DNA from: an uncultured Eubacterium sp.
GTDB lineage: Bacteria > Bacillota > Clostridia > Lachnospirales > Lachnospiraceae
NCBI GenBank assembly: GCA_910586225.1
Contig: CAJUIL010000021.1
Location: 3,355 to 67,354 of the forward strand
Length of the DNA stretch: 64,000 bases
Direction of reading: 5' to 3'
A program made the position numbers and the translations under genes. The stretch's first letter is position 1. Every line of letters begins with the position of its first letter. Under the pieces are notes generated by a model. It was not told the DNA's origin. It worked only from the letters and a program-made list of their open reading frames with translations, and searched no databases. Below, piece by piece: positions 8,433-17,062 of the stretch.

Positions 8433-9791
8433 ATGGCAAAAGCAAAAACCATTTATTTCTGCCAGGAATGCGGGCACGAATCGTCAAAGTGGCTGGGCCA
8501 GTGTCCGGGCTGCAGACAGTGGAATACGTTTGTGGAAGAAACGATAGAGCGAACAAAGAGCACGTCTGCAAAAAAGCTGGGCCAGTCAGCGAAGCCAGTT
8601 GTGCTGTCGGAAATCACAACAGAACGGGAAGAGCGCTTTACAAGCGGCTTCCCGGAACTTGACCGTGTGCTCGGCGGCGGGATCGTACCAGCCTCGCTCG
8701 TGCTGGTTGGCGGAGATCCCGGAATCGGCAAATCCACGCTGCTGCTGCAGGTGTGCCAAAAGCTGAGCGCACAGCAAATCAGCGTCCTTTATATTTCTGG
8801 GGAAGAGTCGCTCCAGCAGATAAAAATACGTGCGCAGCGGATCGGAACGTTTACGGACAGACTGTCGCTGCTTTGCGAGACAAATCTGGAGACGATAGAC
8901 GGCGTGCTGCGGCGGGAAAAGCCGCAGGCGGTCATTATCGATTCGATCCAGACGATGTACAGTGAGAGTATTTCATCCTCGCCGGGCAGCGTCTCCCAGG
9001 TGCGGGAGGCGACGGCGGCGTTTATGCAGCTGGCAAAAGGGCTTGGGATCACAATTTTCATTGTTGGCCATGTGACAAAGGAAGGCGTTGTGGCAGGCCC
9101 GCGCGTATTGGAGCATATGGTCGATACGGTTTTGTATTTTGAAGGCGACCGCCATGCGGCTTACCGCATTTTGCGCGGCGTGAAAAACCGCTTTGGCTCT
9201 ACCAATGAGATCGGGGTATTTGAGATGCGCGATCAGGGACTTGCAGAAGTGACGAACCCATCGGAATATATGCTCAGCGGAAAGCCGAAGGATGCGTCCG
9301 GCTCTGTCGTCGCCTGCTCGATCGAGGGGACGCGCCCGATCCTTTTGGAGGTGCAGGCATTGGTCTGCCGCAGCAATTTCGGTATCCCGCGCCGGACTGC
9401 GGCGGGCACCGATACGAACCGTGTGAATCTCTTGATGGCAGTATTGGAAAAAAGGCTGAACCTGCGTCTTAGCGAATGTGACGCGTATGTAAATATTGCA
9501 GGCGGTATCAAAATGAACGAACCAGCGCTGGATCTAGGGATTGTGCTGGCGATCTTGTCCAGCTATAAGGAGCGATGTATTGATGAGAAAACGATCTGCT
9601 TTGGCGAAGTGGGCTTAAGCGGTGAGGTGCGCGCGGTCAATATGGCAAAGCAGAGGATCTTGGAAGCGCGCAAGCTTGGATTTACGACGTGCATCCTGCC
9701 GAAGGTATCGGTGGACCCGAAGATGAAGGCAGACGGCATTACACTGATAGGCGTGGATAATGTGCAGGAAGCCGTACGCAGGATTTTATAA
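8433..9791 (+). CDS. radA: DNA repair protein RadA
   Basis: 452 residues. An N-terminal four-cysteine zinc finger begins near residue 10 (CQECG ... CPGC). A RecA-like ATPase core has Walker A GDPGIGKST near 95, the RadA-specific KNRFG motif lies near 251, and a Lon-protease-like C-terminal domain follows. RadA promotes branch migration and D-loop processing during recombination. Family length is normal and all key motifs are present. It starts 2 nt after the upstream stop codon and is probably driven by the promoter at 7946-7975. Confidence 0.95.
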   Translation: MAKAKTIYFCQECGHESSKWLGQCPGCRQWNTFVEETIERTKSTSAKKLGQSAKPVVLSEITTEREERFTSGFPELDRVLGGGIVPASLVLVGGDPGIGKSTLLLQVCQKLSAQQISVLYISGEESLQQIKIRAQRIGTFTDRLSLLCETNLETIDGVLRREKPQAVIIDSIQTMYSESISSSPGSVSQVREATAAFMQLAKGLGITIFIVGHVTKEGVVAGPRVLEHMVDTVLYFEGDRHAAYRILRGVKNRFGSTNEIGVFEMRDQGLAEVTNPSEYMLSGKPKDASGSVVACSIEGTRPILLEVQALVCRSNFGIPRRTAAGTDTNRVNLLMAVLEKRLNLRLSECDAYVNIAGGIKMNEPALDLGIVLAILSSYKERCIDEKTICFGEVGLSGEVRAVNMAKQRILEARKLGFTTCILPKVSVDPKMKADGITLIGVDNVQEAVRRIL

Positions 9792-9824
9792 GCGGATCAA
9801 CTGGAAAAGAATGAAAAAATTAGG

Positions 9825-9865
9825 AAAAACGCCCAAAAAATAACGGTTTTGGCGTTTTTCTTTTT
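9825..9865 (+). terminator. intrinsic terminator after radA
   Basis: A-rich arm with AAAAACGCC (from 9825) pairs with GGCGTTTTT (ending about 9859) extended by CAAAA/TTTTG, and is followed by further T residues. Confidence 0.75.
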
Positions 9866-9981
9866 CTGTAAGGACAAAGAGAAAAGACTTTTCTAAATGT
9901 CCGGAATGATTTATAATATATTAGGATCAGTATATGATGATCTAAATGGGAGTCACTTTGCATAGGGAAAGGAGGGACGAG

Positions 9982-10764
9982 ATGTTTGAGTTTTTTAAGA
10001 AAAAGACTTCCGGCAAGCCAAAAGCAGTAGTTTTTGTAGATTATGAGCACTGGTATTACGGGTATCACAATAAAGTGCAGATGAAGCCGAATGTAGAAGA
10101 ATGGATTGATGAATTAAAGCAGGAGTATGAGATACACAAGCTCTACATATTTGGCGATTTTTCAGAGCCTAAGATCGGTACGGAATTAGAAAAGCTTAAG
10201 GCGCTTACTGATCATGTCGTACATACGGCAAGCACGAAGGAAGGCGTGGACAAGGATTTCACGGATATTATTATATTGGATACCATTTACCGCAGTATGG
10301 CAGAGAAAAATGATGATGAGGTATACATTCTTTTCACGGGCGATGCTCATTTTACAAAGGTTGTGGAATATCTGAAAGAAAAGGATAAAAAAGTAATCAT
10401 CTATGGGGTGAAGTTTGCATTCAGCAATGCGTTGAAATCTGCTGCTACAAGTTATGTGGAGATGCCAAGACAGGAACAGGAGCGTAATCATTATAATGAT
10501 CTGATCTTGATCAGCCTGGACCGTCTGCGGACAAAAAATGCGGCGAGAAAGCCTTCATACTGGAAAACGATCGAAAGTGTAGCGTCGTACAACCGCGTGT
10601 CGAAATCGCGCGTAAAGACTGCATTAGACGGCATGATCAGCCAGAAATACATTGAGGTTACGACGAAAAAAACCGGAAGAAACCATGAATATACGCAACA
10701 GCTGTTAGAAGTGGACTGGACGCATCTGCAGGAAGATGGACTGTGGCAGTCTGCAGCTAGGTAA
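9982..10764 (+). CDS. NYN (LabA-like PIN) domain protein with C-terminal winged-helix-like region
   Basis: 260 residues. The N-terminal ~155 residues carry NYN/PIN-type acidic blocks: VFVDYE (Asp about 20), KDFTDIIILD, and LFTGDAHF. These usually coordinate metal in a ribonuclease active site. The C-terminal ~90 residues (KPSYWKTIESVASYNRVSKSR) look like a helix-turn-helix or winged-helix nucleic-acid binder. Start at ATG 9982 because AAAGGAGG precedes it directly; an in-frame ATG at 9946 has no ribosome site. Probably a small RNA-processing or RNA-degrading enzyme; the target is unknown. TATAAT at 9912-9917 is a possible -10 but I find no good -35. Confidence 0.75.
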   Translation: MFEFFKKKTSGKPKAVVFVDYEHWYYGYHNKVQMKPNVEEWIDELKQEYEIHKLYIFGDFSEPKIGTELEKLKALTDHVVHTASTKEGVDKDFTDIIILDTIYRSMAEKNDDEVYILFTGDAHFTKVVEYLKEKDKKVIIYGVKFAFSNALKSAATSYVEMPRQEQERNHYNDLILISLDRLRTKNAARKPSYWKTIESVASYNRVSKSRVKTALDGMISQKYIEVTTKKTGRNHEYTQQLLEVDWTHLQEDGLWQSAAR

Positions 10765-11021
10765 TATTTTTTTAGGCGGTGTAAAATCTGAAAAACACCG
10801 TATACGATGAATGAAAGTACTTCCGAAAGGATTCAGCCGCAGTTACAGCAAGGATAGGAGAAGATTTTGGGGAGCGGAAGAAATACGGCAGGGAAGCCGA
10901 TTTCAGATTAGGACAAGGCTGACAAAAAATATCAATAGAGAAGAGAATGAAGAAATAGAAAGAGAAATGTCCGCGATGGGGATGGATAAATAAAATTGAC
11001 AGGATAACTGTTGCAAAAATT
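10765..11021. other. intergenic region with one doubtful 60-codon ORF
   Basis: After the NYN gene there is a short hairpin (CGGTGT 10777-10782 / ACACCG 10795-10800) without a T-run. A 60-codon ORF (10811-10993) is very rich in Arg, Lys and Glu, has no good ribosome site and resembles no family I know; it could be a gene remnant or noise. TTGACA at 10996-11001 lacks a matching -10. I make no gene call here. Confidence 0.3.
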
Positions 11022-11081
11022 GCCGCAGAAAGGAAGCGTACTGGATCGGTTCAGTTAGTTCCCGTCTGCGGCTGCTTTTTT
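11022..11081 (+). terminator. terminator-like structure touching the ATP-grasp SD
   Basis: GCCGCAGA (11022-11029) pairs with TCTGCGGC (11065-11072), followed by TGCTTTTTT; the apical loop is 35 nt long. The T-run ends one base before the SD GGAGGAG (11082-11088). It could be an attenuator controlling the ATP-grasp operon or a terminator for upstream transcription. Confidence 0.5.
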
Positions 11082-11094
11082 GGAGGAGATAATC

Positions 11095-11985
11095 ATGTAT
11101 GCATGGCTTGTGGTCAATGCCTTTCTTGAATCAGATAAATTCCAGCAGCTTTTTGCATGGCTTGTGCAGGCGGCGAAAAAGCAGGGCTGTACGCTGGAAA
11201 TAAAGACCAATGCGCAGCTTTTGCCAGAGCTTGCAGACGGAAAGCTGTATAAGCTGGAACAGCCGCAGTTTGTTATTTTCTGGGATAAGGATATCCGTTT
11301 AGCAAGACTGCTGGAAAAGCTGGGGCTGCGGCTGTTTAACTGTGCGGACAGTATCGAAGCTTGTGATGATAAGGCGCGGACGTATCTAGAGCTTTTAAGC
11401 TATGGGATTCGTATGCCAAAGACGGTGATCGCACCGAAAACTTTTCGGATCGACGGGTATCCGAAGCTGGATTTTCTGCCGGAGGTGGAGCGTGTGCTTG
11501 GATATCCGATGGTTTTAAAGGAATGCTATGGCTCCTTCGGACAGCAAGTATGGCTTGTGCACAGCTATGCGGAGCTGCTGGAATGTCTGCAGGGAATAAA
11601 AAACCGGCCATTTTTATTCCAAGAATACATTGCTTCGTCAGCGGGGCAGGATATTAGGATTCAAATGGTTGGAAAACGGGCGGCTGCCGCGATGCGCCGT
11701 TTTAATCAAAATGATTTCCGGGCGAATATTACGAATGGAGGAAGTATGGAGCCGTATGAACTGGACGAGGCGCAGCTTGCGATGGCGCGGCAGGTGATGG
11801 AGATCCTAAAGCTGGATTTTGCAGGGATAGATATCCTGTTTGGAGAACATGGAGAACCGGTGTTGTGTGAAGCTAATTCCAATGCACATTTTGTAAATAT
11901 CTGGAAGTGTACGGGCGTGAACGCGGCAGAAGAGATTGTACGGTATTGTATGGACGCGTCGGCCGGGGAGCAGGTGAGGGTATGA
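11095..11985 (+). CDS. ATP-grasp ligase, RimK-like (first of tandem pair)
   Basis: 296 residues. The N-terminal Rossmann-like preATP-grasp half is followed by ATP-grasp subdomains. Visible blocks: DDKART, a Gly-rich loop in LKECYGSFGQQVWLV, the adenine-contact segment FQEYI, RIQMVG, and the metal-ligand block CEANSN near the C-terminus with both Glu and Asn. Such enzymes join a carboxylate to an amine through an acyl phosphate; RimK adds glutamate to a protein tail. Start at ATG 11095 after GGAGGAG. The stop overlaps the next start (ATGA), so it is translationally coupled to a second ATP-grasp protein. Substrates unknown. Confidence 0.8.
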   Translation: MYAWLVVNAFLESDKFQQLFAWLVQAAKKQGCTLEIKTNAQLLPELADGKLYKLEQPQFVIFWDKDIRLARLLEKLGLRLFNCADSIEACDDKARTYLELLSYGIRMPKTVIAPKTFRIDGYPKLDFLPEVERVLGYPMVLKECYGSFGQQVWLVHSYAELLECLQGIKNRPFLFQEYIASSAGQDIRIQMVGKRAAAAMRRFNQNDFRANITNGGSMEPYELDEAQLAMARQVMEILKLDFAGIDILFGEHGEPVLCEANSNAHFVNIWKCTGVNAAEEIVRYCMDASAGEQVRV

Positions 11986-12899
11986 GGCAGGTGATCACTT
12001 TACAGACAGCTATCTTACCACCGGATACTTTTTCTGGATGGATCTTGTATACGATTGGGGATAGCAGCTGGAATCCGCACTACATCAGACTTTACGAGAC
12101 TGCCTGCGCGAAACGTGGGATGACTATTTGCCAAGGCCTGTATGATCCAAGGCTGCTGAGCGATTGGGTGGCTGTACGGCGTTTGGAAAATCTGCTGTGT
12201 ACTAAGAGGCCGCAGTTTGTGATCAACCGTACGAGGGATTTTCGCCTTGCGCAGCTTTTGGAATCTGCGGGGATCCATGTGTTTAATAATGCGCAGCTGT
12301 GCCGCTTTGGAAACGATAAGGCTTTGGCGTGTGCGTATATGCAGCGGCGTAAAATACCGGTAATGCCGACAATCTGCGGTCTGCAGACACCTCCGCCGTG
12401 GTATCCGGCAGTCGTGAAATCACGCGGCGGGCATGGCGGTACGGAGGTTTTTTATATCCGTGACGCGTCTGCGTGGCACGAATGGAACAGCCAGAGGCGT
12501 TTGCAGGCGGCGGAACAAGCGCAATACATAGTACAGCAGGCAGCTTCCGAGCTTGGCAGAGATGTGCGTGTTTATGTGGTTGGAAATGAGATAAGGGCGG
12601 CTGTGCTGCGCGTCTCAGATACGGATTTTCGCAGTAATTATTGTCTTGGCGGCAGCGTGCGCCTGTATGAGCTGTCCGGTGAGGAGCGCGCGCTTGTACA
12701 GCGTGCGGCGTCTGGGCTTTCGATCGGAATGGTGGGAATAGATTTCATTTTCCATAAAGGGCAAATGGTGTTTAATGAGCTTGAGGATATGGCAGGTGCC
12801 AGAGGCTTGTATTCTTTGACTGATCATGATATTGTAGATGATTATGTTGACTTTATATGCAAAACAATAGCAAATACGGATACCAGACAGCATCCGTGA
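11982..12899 (+). CDS. ATP-grasp protein, RimK-like (second of tandem pair)
   Basis: 305 residues, start ATG 11982 overlapping the preceding stop. The Gly-rich loop reads VVKSRGGHGGTEVF, followed by QQAASELGRDVRVYVVG. The metal-ligand block is FNELEDMAGAR, so Glu is kept but the usual Asn position is Glu. It is related to, but clearly diverged from, the upstream protein; an ancient duplication is likely. The pair may act as a heterodimer or add two residues in sequence. The next gene, a cysteine-rich protein, begins 13 nt downstream with GAGGAGG before it. Function not known. Confidence 0.75.
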   Translation: MRQVITLQTAILPPDTFSGWILYTIGDSSWNPHYIRLYETACAKRGMTICQGLYDPRLLSDWVAVRRLENLLCTKRPQFVINRTRDFRLAQLLESAGIHVFNNAQLCRFGNDKALACAYMQRRKIPVMPTICGLQTPPPWYPAVVKSRGGHGGTEVFYIRDASAWHEWNSQRRLQAAEQAQYIVQQAASELGRDVRVYVVGNEIRAAVLRVSDTDFRSNYCLGGSVRLYELSGEERALVQRAASGLSIGMVGIDFIFHKGQMVFNELEDMAGARGLYSLTDHDIVDDYVDFICKTIANTDTRQHP

Positions 12900-12911
12900 G
12901 GAGGAACAGGA

Positions 12912-13172
12912 ATGGCGGAGGAACAAACAAAAAAGCGGATATGCAAAAAGTGTCTGCTAAGAGAACTTGCAGTGGAAGATCAGAAAAATATCCAAAGATA
13001 TTTGGATGCAATAAAAGAAAAAGACCGCGTGCAGGAGCAGGTCTATGAAAAAAGACTTGTTATCTGCAAGTCGTGCGACAGATTAAGCGAAGCGACCTGC
13101 CAGGCGTGCGGCTGCTACGTGGAGCTGCGGGCAGCGCTACGGCATGGCAGATGTCCTTATAAAAAATGGTGA
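12912..13172 (+). CDS. eight-cysteine zinc-ribbon-like protein (DUF6171 type)
   Basis: 86 residues with cysteines at 11, 14, 52, 55, 63, 66, 68 and 81. CxxC at 11-14 is followed by a charged helix, then CKSC, CQACGC and a final CP. The spacing suggests one or two zinc-binding knuckles. It matches my memory of the clostridial DUF6171 family (CGCYVELRAAL near the end). It follows the two ATP-grasp genes with an own SD (GAGGAGG) and ends 6 bp from the convergent regulator gene. It could be the substrate, carrier or partner of the ligases; this is inference from gene order. Confidence 0.7.
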   Translation: MAEEQTKKRICKKCLLRELAVEDQKNIQRYLDAIKEKDRVQEQVYEKRLVICKSCDRLSEATCQACGCYVELRAALRHGRCPYKKW

Positions 13173-13178
13173 AATAGC

Positions 13179-14102
13179 TTATGTGCTTTCTATGGGTGTA
13201 TAATGGATACTGACCTTGATATCCTGACCATAGTTGCCAAAGCCTTTTCCGTAAATCGTAAGACCACCGACATTCTCAGCGTCGTCGTCCACGCCCAGCC
13301 GCAGCTTGATCATGCTGTTGCTGTTCAAGTGGAAATCCAAGATCGTCTTATCGGAAATCTGCAGTCCGTCGATAAACGTCCCTTTATGATTAATAACAAG
13401 CATTTTCAATAGCCCGTACTGGTTCCAGTTCGGGAACCACCAGTCCGGTGTAAAGATGCCGCGTACGTCGCCAAAATCACCAGGCGAGGTCCACTTCCCG
13501 ATAAATACGTCATTTAAATAAAAGCTGATATCAGACAGCCAGTTATTGTTAGAGCCAGGCGCTTCGGAGCTTAGCTCGGCCGAAATGACGATCTGCGTGA
13601 TCCGCTGGGTGTACGGAATAAAGTTTGGTATCATATATTCTACATAACCTTTTGTAAACCAGAGGATATCGGCGTCATAGCGTCCCGGATGCGCGAAATA
13701 GCGCGTATCGTCCACCTCTCCGATAAGCCGCTGGTCAGAAGCAAGGCCGCAGGTTGGAAATACCTGATAATTAGAAAAGTGTCCGACTTTTAATTCTGTA
13801 TTGTAGACGTTTTCCTGAATGATCGGGTTGTTGATCTCGATCAGCACCTTGTCCAGCTGAAGGGAACAGAGCTTCTGGTTACCATGGCTGGCGGATTCGT
13901 TGGATGTGTTGACGATACCGCACGCTTCCAGCTTTTTAATGTGGTTCGTCAGTGCGCCGTTTGTAATGTTCAGCCTGGTTGCCAGCTCATTCATATTCAT
14001 ATATTTATTTACGATCAGCAGCTTAATGATCTCGATTCGTATTTCCGAACCAAGCGCTTTAAAAAATTCTAGTCCATCGTCAAGCGATTCGATATGCAGC
14101 AT
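13179..14102 (-). CDS. ArsR-type winged-helix regulator with C-terminal beta-rich sensor domain
   Basis: 307 residues. An ArsR/SmtB-like winged helix (about 1-90; FFKALGSEIRIEIIKLL, then MNELATRLNITNGALTNHIKKLE) is fused to a ~200-residue beta-rich domain with Trp/Gly blocks (WTSPGDFGD, PDWWFPNWNQYGLLK). The metal ligands of classic ArsR proteins are absent. The start at 14102 is set by GGGGGAA upstream and by the promoter at 14236-14264, which lies inside the longer ORF. It is divergent from the arabinoside transport operon, so it is probably a sugar-responsive regulator of it. The sensor domain may bind a carbohydrate; this is inference. Confidence 0.75.
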   Translation of the reverse strand: MLHIESLDDGLEFFKALGSEIRIEIIKLLIVNKYMNMNELATRLNITNGALTNHIKKLEACGIVNTSNESASHGNQKLCSLQLDKVLIEINNPIIQENVYNTELKVGHFSNYQVFPTCGLASDQRLIGEVDDTRYFAHPGRYDADILWFTKGYVEYMIPNFIPYTQRITQIVISAELSSEAPGSNNNWLSDISFYLNDVFIGKWTSPGDFGDVRGIFTPDWWFPNWNQYGLLKMLVINHKGTFIDGLQISDKTILDFHLNSNSMIKLRLGVDDDAENVGGLTIYGKGFGNYGQDIKVSIHYTPIEST

Positions 14103-14235
14103 AATAAATTCCCCCGTTGATATAATGCCATATTGTATCTGCCCAGTTGCCCTTACGCTGCATGGTAAATGCATCATGCTGTTCTGAACAGCTGACAAAT
14201 TGATAGTTTTGTTGGGACCCCATATTATTAGTAAC

Positions 14236-14264
14236 AGTATAGCGAAAAAGAAGGAATGCGTCAA
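14236..14264 (-). promoter_or_regulatory. sigma-A promoter for the ArsR-type regulator
   Basis: On the minus strand, TTGACG (14259-14264), 17-nt spacer, TATACT (14236-14241). The leader to the start at 14102 is about 125 nt. Confidence 0.7.
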
Positions 14265-14295
14265 TCCTTTATAAAATTGAAAAATAGTTCTGACC

Positions 14296-14465
14296 AATCT
14301 AAACAAATTGCCTTTCATCAAATCTTAATAGAAATGAAAAAGTCAAAATCTACAATTTTTAAATAAATCAACCCCTTATTTTGAAAATAATATACAAAAT
14401 CCCAGCTCTGTTTTTTAACATATTTCACAAATAACTAAAATAGTATAGAAAAATCTAAAACAAAT
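14296..14465. repeat. two near-identical direct repeats, candidate operators
   Basis: AATCTAAACAAAT (14296-14308) and AATCTAAAACAAAT (14452-14465) flank the AT-rich space between the divergent regulator and the transporter gene. Their position suits regulator binding, but the AT-richness makes chance similarity possible. Confidence 0.35.
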
Positions 14466-14466
14466 A

Positions 14467-14490
14467 TTGACAAATTATAAAAAATATAAT
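14467..14490 (+). promoter_or_regulatory. possible promoter of the arabinoside operon, non-standard spacing
   Basis: A perfect TTGACA (14467-14472) and a perfect TATAAT (14485-14490) are only 12 nt apart. Either one serves with a weaker partner (for example TAACCT at 14490-14495, 17 nt from the -35) or the spacing makes the promoter activator-dependent. Confidence 0.4.
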
Positions 14491-14559
14491 AACCTACTTT
14501 TATGAAGTTAGAGAGCTGATTTCAAATTTTAAGGGATTTTCAAAACAGGAGGGAAAGCA

Positions 14560-16014
14560 ATGAAAAAGAAGTTAGTAAGCGCCTTATTGTGCGCAACAAT
14601 GACTGCTAGCTGTCTTGCATTTGCAGGCTGCGGCGGTTCTGACGACAGTACGGAAAGCAAAAGCGATGCGGCAGACGACAGCGCAGATGCAGCGGGGGAT
14701 GACGCGGCAGACGACGCAGATGCGCAAGGAGATACCAGCACAGGAGAAGAAGTGGATTTTTCTGGCACATTCGGTGATGAAAACGGTACAAAGCTTTCGA
14801 TGTGGACGTTCGTAGACGTTCATGCGAACTTTTACGGCAAGATGGTTGAAATGTGGAATGAGAAAAATCCAGATAATACGATCGCACTGGAAGCAACGGC
14901 TTATCCATTTGCAGATATGCATCAGAAATTGTTAATGTCTTTTCAGGCAGGCGAAGGCGCGCCGGATATCGTAGACGTTGAAGCTGGCCAGTATCCAAAT
15001 GTTATTGAAGGCTTAGATACCTGGTTATATCCATTGGATGACGCAATGGCGGAATACAAAGAAGATATGGTACAGTCCCGCCTGGAAATTTATATGGGTT
15101 CAGACGGCCATTACTACGGTGCACCGTTCCATGTAGGCGCAACCGTTATGTATTATAATCTGGGCGAGCTGGAAAAGTATGGCATCAAGCAGGAGGATAT
15201 TGACGCTATTGTAACATGGGAAGACTGGAAAGCGCTTGGTAAGAAATATGTGGAAGCGCGCGGCGAGGAAGGCAAATTCTGGACTAGTGTGGATACAGGC
15301 GGCACGGACTGGATATGGATCGCTATGGCTGAGCATGGAGAGGATTGGACAGGTACCTTCGAAGAAGCGCCGAACGTACAGCTGGAATCTGTAAAGAAGA
15401 TGCTTACCTTAGAAAAGAGTATGCTGGACGAAGGAATCGCAGAGGTTTCTCCGGAAGGCCAGGTAGATACGGATCCTGGTATCAGCAACATCTTAGAGCA
15501 TAATATCGTAGCGTTCCCGAAGGCAATGTGGTATATGTCAAGATTCCTGGATAAGATGCCGGATGAAAAGGGTAACTGGTATATCGCGCCATGTCCGGTA
15601 TTTGAGGAAGGACAGCCGCGTTCTGTAGGTATTGGCGGTACTGGTACGGTTGTAACGCAGCAGTCTGCAAACAAAGAGCTGGCAGCTGATTTTGTATGTT
15701 ATGCAAAGATGTCTCCGGATGGTTCTAAGGTTATTTGGGAAGATCTTGGATTTGACGTATGTAATACTTCTTTGTGGGATGACGATGCGTTTGCACACAA
15801 TAAAGACAATAAATACAATACGTTCTTCCGCAATATGCCGTATGACGTATTGAATGAGATCAAAGATGAGATTGGCAAGATCAGCATTTTGAAAGCAACA
15901 ACGACTATCGGCGAGCAGTTTAACCTGACTTCTTTTAATGAAATCTTAGAAGAAGGAAGAGATATTGACGAGGTATTGCAGGAAGCGCAGGATGCGATCG
16001 ATCTGGAACAGTAA
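14560..16014 (+). CDS. ABC transporter sugar-binding lipoprotein
   Basis: 484 residues, solute-binding family 1 (extracellular carbohydrate binders). The signal peptide ends in a lipobox with LAFAGC, lipidated Cys about 24. An Asp/Ala/Ser-rich linker (about 27-60) precedes the ligand-binding lobes. AGGAGGG precedes the ATG. The context of GH43 and GH51 arabinosidases suggests that it captures arabinose or short arabino-oligosaccharides. It is separated from the permease genes by an intrinsic terminator, a common way to make more binding protein than permease. Confidence 0.85.
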   Translation: MKKKLVSALLCATMTASCLAFAGCGGSDDSTESKSDAADDSADAAGDDAADDADAQGDTSTGEEVDFSGTFGDENGTKLSMWTFVDVHANFYGKMVEMWNEKNPDNTIALEATAYPFADMHQKLLMSFQAGEGAPDIVDVEAGQYPNVIEGLDTWLYPLDDAMAEYKEDMVQSRLEIYMGSDGHYYGAPFHVGATVMYYNLGELEKYGIKQEDIDAIVTWEDWKALGKKYVEARGEEGKFWTSVDTGGTDWIWIAMAEHGEDWTGTFEEAPNVQLESVKKMLTLEKSMLDEGIAEVSPEGQVDTDPGISNILEHNIVAFPKAMWYMSRFLDKMPDEKGNWYIAPCPVFEEGQPRSVGIGGTGTVVTQQSANKELAADFVCYAKMSPDGSKVIWEDLGFDVCNTSLWDDDAFAHNKDNKYNTFFRNMPYDVLNEIKDEIGKISILKATTTIGEQFNLTSFNEILEEGRDIDEVLQEAQDAIDLEQ

Positions 16015-16091
16015 ATACATAGCGTGTGATTGGCAGCAGCGACAGATTTTTATAAGGAACAGTGAAGGCATCGGAGCTGTTGCATGAATGG

Positions 16092-16130
16092 AAATGCCTG
16101 AGAGCCTGATTCTCAGGCATTTCTTTTCTT
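16092..16130 (+). terminator. partial terminator between binding protein and permeases
   Basis: Perfect 12-bp stem AAATGCCTGAGA (16092-16103) / TCTCAGGCATTT (16111-16122), followed by CTTTTCTT. Read-through would supply the permease genes. Confidence 0.8.
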
Positions 16131-16153
16131 ATCTAAGGGAGAGGAGAAGGAAC

Positions 16154-17062
16154 GTGAAAAAGCAGAATATTTTTCAAAAATTTTTATATTCCCAGAAGGT
16201 AGCGCCGTATGTATTTGTATTGCCATTTTTATTGAGCTTTTGTATCTTCTGGATTTATCCGCTTTGCAGTACGGTCGTTATGAGCTTTCAGGATATTAAG
16301 CCGGTTGGCGCAGAATGGGTTGGCGCAACAAATTATACGAAGCTGTTAAAGGACTCCGTGTTCCATACAGCGATAGGAAACAGCTTTTTGTATATGATCC
16401 TTACATTAATATTGCTGATTCCATTTCCAATGCTGTTCGCGGCATTAATGGACAGCCGCCTGGTAAAGGCGAAGGGGTTGTGGAAGGCTATTTTATATAT
16501 GCCGTCTTTAACATCTGTCGTTATTTCCGGTACATTGTTCCGTTTTATGTTTACAGAAATGAAATCCGGACAGATGAATAAAATTATGATCGCGTTGGGG
16601 ATGCAGCCGATTGAATGGCTAAAGATCAAAGGGACAGCATACGTTGCCCTGCTGATGCTTGCCTGCTGGCGATGGACGGGTGTTAATATGCTTTATTTCC
16701 TGTCCGGTCTAAAAGGGATCGATACTAGTTTGTACGAATCTGCTGAAATCGACGGGGCTACCTCATGGAAAAGGTTTTGGTATATTACGCTTCCGCTTTT
16801 AAAACCAACGACTATTTATGTATGCACGATCTCTATTTATGCAGGGCTTGCAATGTTCTTGGAATCCTTTATGTTATGGCCGGGAAATACGTCGCCGAAA
16901 AATATCGGCCTTACGATTGTAGGTTATTTATACCGCCGCGGTATAGAAAAGAATCAGATGGGGTATGCTTCGGCTGTCGGCCTTGTATTGTTAGTTATTG
17001 CGCTGATCATTAATATGGTACAGCTGGTGATGACCGGTACGTTTAAAAAGGAGGAGAGGTAA
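16154..17062 (+). CDS. sugar ABC transporter permease (MalF/AraP type)
   Basis: 302 residues with six predicted transmembrane helices. The EAA loop, contact site for the ATPase, reads YESAEIDGATSWKRFWYITLP. The start is GTG 16154 after GGAGAAGG; an upstream in-frame ATG (16088) lies within the terminator hairpin. The stop codon abuts the ATG of the next permease (TAAATG), so the two are translationally coupled and presumably form the heterodimeric channel. No ATPase gene is in the locus, so a shared multi-transporter ATPase such as MsmX is likely. Confidence 0.88.
   Translation: MKKQNIFQKFLYSQKVAPYVFVLPFLLSFCIFWIYPLCSTVVMSFQDIKPVGAEWVGATNYTKLLKDSVFHTAIGNSFLYMILTLILLIPFPMLFAALMDSRLVKAKGLWKAILYMPSLTSVVISGTLFRFMFTEMKSGQMNKIMIALGMQPIEWLKIKGTAYVALLMLACWRWTGVNMLYFLSGLKGIDTSLYESAEIDGATSWKRFWYITLPLLKPTTIYVCTISIYAGLAMFLESFMLWPGNTSPKNIGLTIVGYLYRRGIEKNQMGYASAVGLVLLVIALIINMVQLVMTGTFKKEER

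Noticed and set aside
10811..10993. 60-codon plus-strand ORF rich in Arg and Glu
   Set aside because: No good SD, atypical composition and no recognisable motif; mentioned only as a possible remnant.
14560..14760. Asp/Ala-rich stretch after the signal peptide as a separate domain
   Set aside because: It is a low-complexity linker common in clostridial binding lipoproteins.
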